This document shows positions 59,901 to 64,000 of a DNA stretch of 64,000 nucleotides, piece after piece. The notes below the pieces were generated by a model. It was not told where the DNA came from and made no database searches. It saw nothing but the letters and a program-made list of their open reading frames with translations. Made by a program: the position numbers and the translations under genes. Each line of letters begins with the position of its first letter. Within the stretch, counting starts at the first letter, position 1. Location of the stretch: positions 157,246,179 through 157,310,178 of the forward strand of contig NC_071353.1 in NCBI RefSeq assembly GCF_943734655.1, written 5' to 3'. The stretch is from Sabethes cyaneus (lineage: Eukaryota; Arthropoda; Insecta; Diptera; Culicidae).

Positions 59901-61040
59901 GACTTCTTGTAGACTTTGTTAGACTCTTTTTTCAATCTTCTCTTAGAGTTCTTTTAGATTTATTTTAGACCTCTATCAAACATTTTGTTGGGGTTTTTGG
60001 GTGTCTTTCGTACTTCTTTTAAACAATTATTAGACTTCTTTAGGCCTTTCCAGAGATCCCTGAAATCTCGTTTGATATATAGTTCTTTTAGATTTCGTTT
60101 GAAGTTCTTTTAGACTTGTTTAGAATCCTTTAAGCCTTTCCTTCGACAGTTGTTAGGGTTCTTTTAGATTTCTTTTAGGTTTTTAAACATTTTGATGATT
60201 ATTTTAAACTTTTGTTTGACATTTCTTGGGGTTCTTCTAGATTTTTTGTGTTATACAGACTTCTTTAGGGTTCGTTAAGGTTGATTTTAGACTTTTTTAA
60301 TCTTGTTTCAGAGGTATTTGAAACTTTTGTTAAAATTTGGTAGCGTCCTTTTAGGTCTCCTTTAGACTATTTTGAGGCTTCTTTTGGACATACTTCGTTT
60401 GGAGTTCTTTTAGAAGCTCTTTCAGATCTTTTACATGGACTTGTTCAGTTTTTTCTGTCTTTGGAAGACTGGTTTTAGACTTTTGTTAGACATTTTTTGA
60501 TTTCTTTTGGACTTCTTTTACATTATTTTTAGACTTCTCTAGGCCTTTTTAGGGATCCTAAGCAGCACATAGTCCACGGTCCACTGCGGCCATAGTTGGT
60601 ACAGTTTCGTTTAAACTGCTTTACGACTACTTTCAGAGCTCTTTCTGTTTTTTTTTTGTTATACATTTGAGGGTTTTTTTTAGATCGGTTTTAGACTATT
60701 TTTAGGCTTTTGTTAGGATTTTTTAGAGCTTCTAGAGCTGCTTCTTTTAGGATTGTTTTAGAAATCCTTATAGACTTTTTAGGTCTTTGTTAGATATTTT
60801 TAGAGATTCAAAACTCTTACAGATTTCTCTTAAACTTTTTTTGGAAATCATTTTAAATTTGCTTTGGATTTCTTTTACGCTTTTGTAAGACGTTGTTAGA
60901 CTTCTTTTTGAATCACTTTTGAATTTCTTTTAGACTAATTCTAAGCTGTCTTAAACTTCTCTTAGACTTCTTTTCCTTGAGAGATTTCCTTTAGAGATCA
61001 TTCAGACCTTATTTGGACCTTCGGCTGGTTTTTTCAGAGC
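53986..61040. repeat. 7-kb T-rich array with ~740-bp higher-order repeat
   Basis: Basic words are TTCTTTTAGACTTCTTTTAG. From about 56150 to 60560 a much longer unit repeats. The landmark CTCGTTTGATATAT occurs near 56385, 57125, 57866, 58607, 59332 and 60066, that is every 725-741 bp, and TTAGAGATCTAAAACTTTAC and CATTTTGTTGGGGTTTTTGG recur in register. Adjacent copies differ by scattered substitutions and small indels. No coding potential. Confidence 0.92.
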
Positions 61041-61340
61041 TTCAACGCTTGGAGTCTTAGACTTTATGATATTTCGGCCACGACTTTGGGACATTTTTAG
61101 AAATTTCTAAGCCGGACCTTCTGAATCACTCAACTATTGACTTTTTAAGTTACCGATTTTTATTTATTTAAGACTATTGCATGTTTACCGTGCCAGCAAA
61201 GAAAAGTCTTAAAATGGGGTCATTCAAATCGGAGAGAATCAAACTAAACCGTTTACTCATTTCCCTTGAAGCTATTCTAGGTGTTTCCCCTTCGAAACCA
61301 TTCGATTGTAACACTAAACCGTTTCATCCTTCGCACACAG

Positions 61341-61619
61341 AATTCAGCAAACAAGTCAAGCAGAAGGTTTCCGGCACGAGCCTACTGATCCAGAACCTGG
61401 AGGAGGAAGTCACCTATACCTTCACGGTGCGAGCGCAAACCATCGACTACGGGCCGGCACTGAGCGGTAACGTGACCACCGGTCCGCAGGAAGGCTCGCC
61501 CGTGTCGCCGCGCGATCTGCTCCTATCGAAATCGCAGGCCAGCGTCGACATGGCCTGGACGAACGGTCCGTCCGGCAAGGGCCCGATTCTAGGTTACTAC
61601 ATTGAAACGAAAAAACGAG
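61341..61619 (+). CDS. sdk: sidekick exon j: end of FN3-12 and start of FN3-13
   Basis: Acceptor GCACACAG, donor GTAAGT, phase 1 both ends. It encodes KFSKQVKQKVSGTSLLIQNL, then EEEVTYTFTVRAQT (tyrosine corner of FN3-12), the linker TGPQEGSPVSPRDL, and the start of FN3-13 (ASVDMAWTNGPSGKG, GPILGYYIETKKR). The open frame upstream of the acceptor (from 61181) is intronic read-through and was excluded, since homology begins exactly at the AG. Confidence 0.96.
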
Positions 61620-62632
61620 GTAAGTCACACGCCGCCGCTGTTGCTAGAGCGCGGAGCTTACGTGCTAGAAGCGAGTTTTGCATAGTTCTTTTTTTTTCGC
61701 AATTCTGTACAAAGCGAGCAGGTGTTAGCCGGGTTGGGAAGCCAATTGCATGCTGGTGAGGCGTAGGATGTTTTTTTTTTAGTTTTTAGTTTAGTCAGAA
61801 AGAGGGGTAGCGTGAAAAGTAGCAGTAGTACTATAATTCACCATTTTTTCTACTCTTTTTTCCCTTCTATCATTCTATCTTAACGTGTATACTTTCCCGT
61901 GTGTGCCGATTGTGAAAAAAAAAACAAAACACAACCCGGTTCTCCTGGTTGGTCGCGCCAATCCATGAATGGTGTGTGTGGGCGTTTGTTCACCTTGATA
62001 AATAATCGAAAAAAAAACGAAACAAAACATGCCTAATTGAGCGTAGATATGGAACACTTTTACAATTGTAAGTATTTATGTTGTTGAACGAAAAAAAAAC
62101 ACGTAAAATGGGATTGTCCATGTTGTCGCTATTTTGTCTGTTTGTCTGCCTGCAACGGGGACCACTCACACGCAACCTGTTGTTATTTTTCACCCCCGTT
62201 TGCATGTGTCCATTCACTGTTTGCCAACAGCATGATGATTAACGATATCTGGCGTCCAATCATCGTTTAACCTTTTTTTTCGTTTGTTTATTTGCTCGCG
62301 ATTTGGCCATTTAGCTGCACTTCGGCGCTTCACAGCGCCATTTGGTCTGTGCACTTTAACCTAATTTGGCTGAACAGCTCTCTAATGGATGGTGTATTTT
62401 AACTCAATTTTAGAGTTGTCACTCTCGTAGATTTAGTTCGGAAGTTAATTTTTGTAGTGTTTTGTAAATAATCACCTAAAATTTTGTAGTGCTTTTTCTA
62501 ACAAATTAAAAAAACATATAGTTGTTGCTTTTACTAATCAAGCTTGAATGGTAATTTGGACCGTGTAATTAATCAACGAACCTCTTACAACCGTCTAATT
62601 TTTTTCAACATTGATTGTTTCACCACGCACAG
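61620..62632. other. intron within FN3-13
   Basis: 1013-bp intron with canonical ends, several A-runs and the 21-nt candidate microexon at 62047. Otherwise nothing recognised. Confidence 0.55.
62047..62067 (+). CDS. sdk: candidate 21-nt microexon of sidekick
   Basis: In the 1013-bp intron inside FN3-13, acceptor GAGCGTAG and strong donor GTAAGT bracket 21 nt with no stop and phase 1-1. Inclusion would change KKRDDSRW to KKR-DMEHFYNY-DSRW in a surface loop of FN3-13. The acceptor lacks a clear pyrimidine tract, which weakens the case. Confidence 0.33.
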
Positions 62633-62953
62633 ACGACTCCCGGTGGGAAACGGTAGCCCGTACCACCAACGGTCCCATCCAGGAATTCACCGTCAGCTTC
62701 CAGAGTTTGCTACCGTCGACGGCGTACAAGTTCCGGGTGATCGCGTACAACCGGTACGGCATCAGCTGTCCGGTTTACTCGGACGATGCCATCCTAACAC
62801 CGTCGAAACTGTACCTTGAGTACGGCTACCTGCAGCAGAAACCGTTCTACCGACAGACCTGGTTCATGGTGGCCTTGGCGGCCACCTCGATCATCATCAT
62901 CATAATGGTTATCGCGGTGCTGTGCGTTAAAAGCAAAAGCTACAAGTACAAAC
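62633..62953 (+). CDS. sdk: sidekick exon k: end of FN3-13 and transmembrane helix
   Basis: Acceptor ACGCACAG, donor GTGAGT, phase 1 both ends. It encodes DDSRWETVARTTNGPIQEFT and YKFRVIAYNRYGISCPVYSD (end of FN3-13), a membrane-proximal segment LEYGYLQQKPFYRQTW, then a hydrophobic run of about 22 residues at 62863-62928 (FMVALAATSIIIIIMVIAVL then CV), followed by the basic stop-transfer KSKSYKYK. This gives a type I single-pass topology with a cytoplasmic C-terminus. Confidence 0.97.
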
Positions 62954-63019
62954 GTGAGTTCTTTTCTCTTAATCACCCTTAAAACCCATAAATCACAAAT
63001 TTTTATTTCCATTTAACAG

Positions 63020-63360
63020 AAGAAGCCCAGAAAACGCTGGAAGAATCGATGGCCATGTCGATTGACGAACGGCAAGAGTTGGCACTGGAGCTGTACCGTT
63101 CGCGGCACGGCGTAACGAGTGCCAATGGAACCCTCAATGGGACCGGTACGCTGGGACGGCGAACCGGTACGATTTTGGGTACCCGAAAACCACAAACGTC
63201 CGCTGCTGCTGCGGCATCGCTGGGCAAGTCCCCACCCCGGCCGTCACCGGCTTCGGTGGCGTACCACAGCGACGAGGAAAGTCTGAAGTGCTACGACGAG
63301 AATCCGGACGACAGTAGCGTAACGGAGAAGCCGTCCGAAGTGAGCTCCAGCGATTCGCAG
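63020..63360 (+). CDS. sdk: sidekick exon l: cytoplasmic tail (3' continues outside)
   Basis: Acceptor TTTAACAG, donor GTTAGT, entering in phase 1 and leaving in phase 0; the preceding intron is 66 bp. It encodes QEAQKTLEESMAMSIDERQE and LALELYRSRHGV, a low-complexity Gly/Thr/Ala linker that is the least conserved part, and the conserved block SPPRPSPASVAYHSDEESLK and NPDDSSVTEKPSEVSSSDSQ. The distal tail with the C-terminal PDZ-binding residues known from the family is not in this window. The frame stays open past the donor for 14 codons to a stop, but those residues do not look conserved. Confidence 0.95.
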
Positions 63361-64000
63361 GTTAGTGTCGGTTGGGACTGTGGGCAAGAGGGGCGTGAAT
63401 AATTTCCGTTTTTTGGAATGCGCATTCTAAAAGAACAACACGACACCTGAGTAACAATATCGGTTTCATCATAGTCTTATGATGGCTTTATGACCAAAAT
63501 TAGAAACGACAACGTTGCCAATTTGGATCTGATTTATCAAAGGGTGTTGGAAAAATTCTCCAGTGCATTTGTCTACAAAAGGCTGCCAAACTCAATTCTT
63601 TATTTCTTTAACTTGTCAGCTCAGATGATTTTCCTGTTGTGCGGCCTTTCTGCGCACGCTGCAACTGTGGCTGTCTGTTCGTTTGTCCACCTGTAAACCG
63701 CCGAAACCTGTAAACACCTACATTTTACGAGATTTTAATGGCTTTAAAGGCATTTTATGGATGTAAAAAACTGAATTATTAATTGTCATCGCAAACCTAA
63801 AGAATACCGACATCACAGGGCCGGTTTCTCAGCGGCTCATATACTATCTGTAAATTCGTCACTGGTTGATAATTTCATTTCGTTGTTCCCCGCCTTTTCT
63901 GGATTTCACATGGCAGTCATCTTGGACCGTTGGCTTTTTTTGTTAACTGATGACTATGCTAAATAGTGCTAAAAGAATTGAGGACTCTTCTTCGCCAAGT
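63361..64000. other. intron after exon l
   Basis: Begins GTTAGT. AT-rich. No further sdk exon is visible before the window ends; the conserved HSESENES-type continuation of the tail is not found here. Confidence 0.6.

Larger units (their letters stand above)
7242..63360 (+). other. sdk: sidekick gene (partial; 12 exons)
   Basis: Span of the sidekick gene, a homophilic Ig-superfamily adhesion receptor that in Drosophila acts at tricellular junctions and in visual-system wiring, and in vertebrates in synaptic lamina targeting (family knowledge). Joining 7242-7340, 34221-34397, 34466-35341, 45937-46056, 46211-46366, 46449-46575, 46642-46943, 47009-47194, 47544-50765, 61341-61619, 62633-62953 and 63020-63360 gives 6206 nt and 2068 intact codons. 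All introns are GT-AG. Most are phase 1; the one in Ig6 is phase 2 and the last is phase 0. Visible domains are Ig x6, FN3 x13, one TM helix and a tail. The Drosophila protein is roughly 2200 residues, so only the N-terminus with signal peptide and about 80 C-terminal residues (with the PDZ-binding end) are missing. No frameshift or internal stop was found. Confidence 0.97.

Noticed and set aside
51180..60600. Regular short repeats resembling a CRISPR array
   Set aside because: No spacer/repeat structure and no cas genes; the host is an insect and the units are contiguous minisatellite and satellite repeats.
61181..61340. Open sequence upstream of exon j as coding
   Set aside because: It continues in frame, but homology with Sidekick starts exactly at the AG at 61340; the rest is intronic read-through.

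Overview
This is eukaryotic, insect-type DNA. It carries most of one gene on the + strand, sidekick (sdk), which encodes an immunoglobulin/fibronectin-III cell-adhesion receptor. Twelve coding exons between 7242 and 63360 have consistent splice sites and phases. They join into one open frame of 2068 codons: six Ig domains, thirteen FN3 domains, a single membrane span and most of the cytoplasmic tail. The signal-peptide exon(s) lie left of the window and the last tail exon(s) lie right of it. The protein is close to Drosophila Sidekick along its whole length. Together with large, transposon-filled introns, a tRNA-derived SINE family and RTE, Jockey-type, Tc1/mariner, hAT-like and Transib-like remnants, this points to a dipteran, most likely a culicine mosquito. 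The species is not determined.

Layout. 1-7241 is upstream intron: degenerate repeats, a 738-bp palindrome and pyrimidine-rich tracts. 7242-7340 is the first visible exon (first half of Ig1). 7341-34220 is a 26.9-kb intron holding two histone H2A pseudogenes, a dead Tc1/mariner element, a TIR element, minisatellites, SINEs, a 5.3-kb degenerate array, and a 5.1-kb foldback element (27727-32840) that contains a hAT-like insertion, a ~143-bp satellite and a 5'-truncated LINE. 34221-35341 holds two exons (rest of Ig1, Ig2-Ig4). 35342-45936 is a 10.6-kb intron with a candidate 94-codon cassette exon at its start, then a nest of transposon fragments and a 1.5-kb Transib-like element. 45937-50765 is a compact block of six exons (Ig5 to the first half of FN12). 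50766-61340 is another 10.6-kb intron, almost wholly tandem repeat: an 11-bp minisatellite, then a T-rich array with a ~740-bp higher-order repeat. 61341-63360 holds three exons (rest of FN12, FN13, membrane span, tail). 63361-64000 is intron.

The least expected points are three unannotated candidate alternative exons in sdk, all phase 1-1 and stop-free (282, 27 and 21 nt); a short in-frame intron inside Ig6; a palindromic element with Transib/RSS-like CACTATG and CACTGTG ends and a 5-bp target duplication; and oppositely biased repeat arrays meeting inside one intron. No other protein-coding host gene was recognised.
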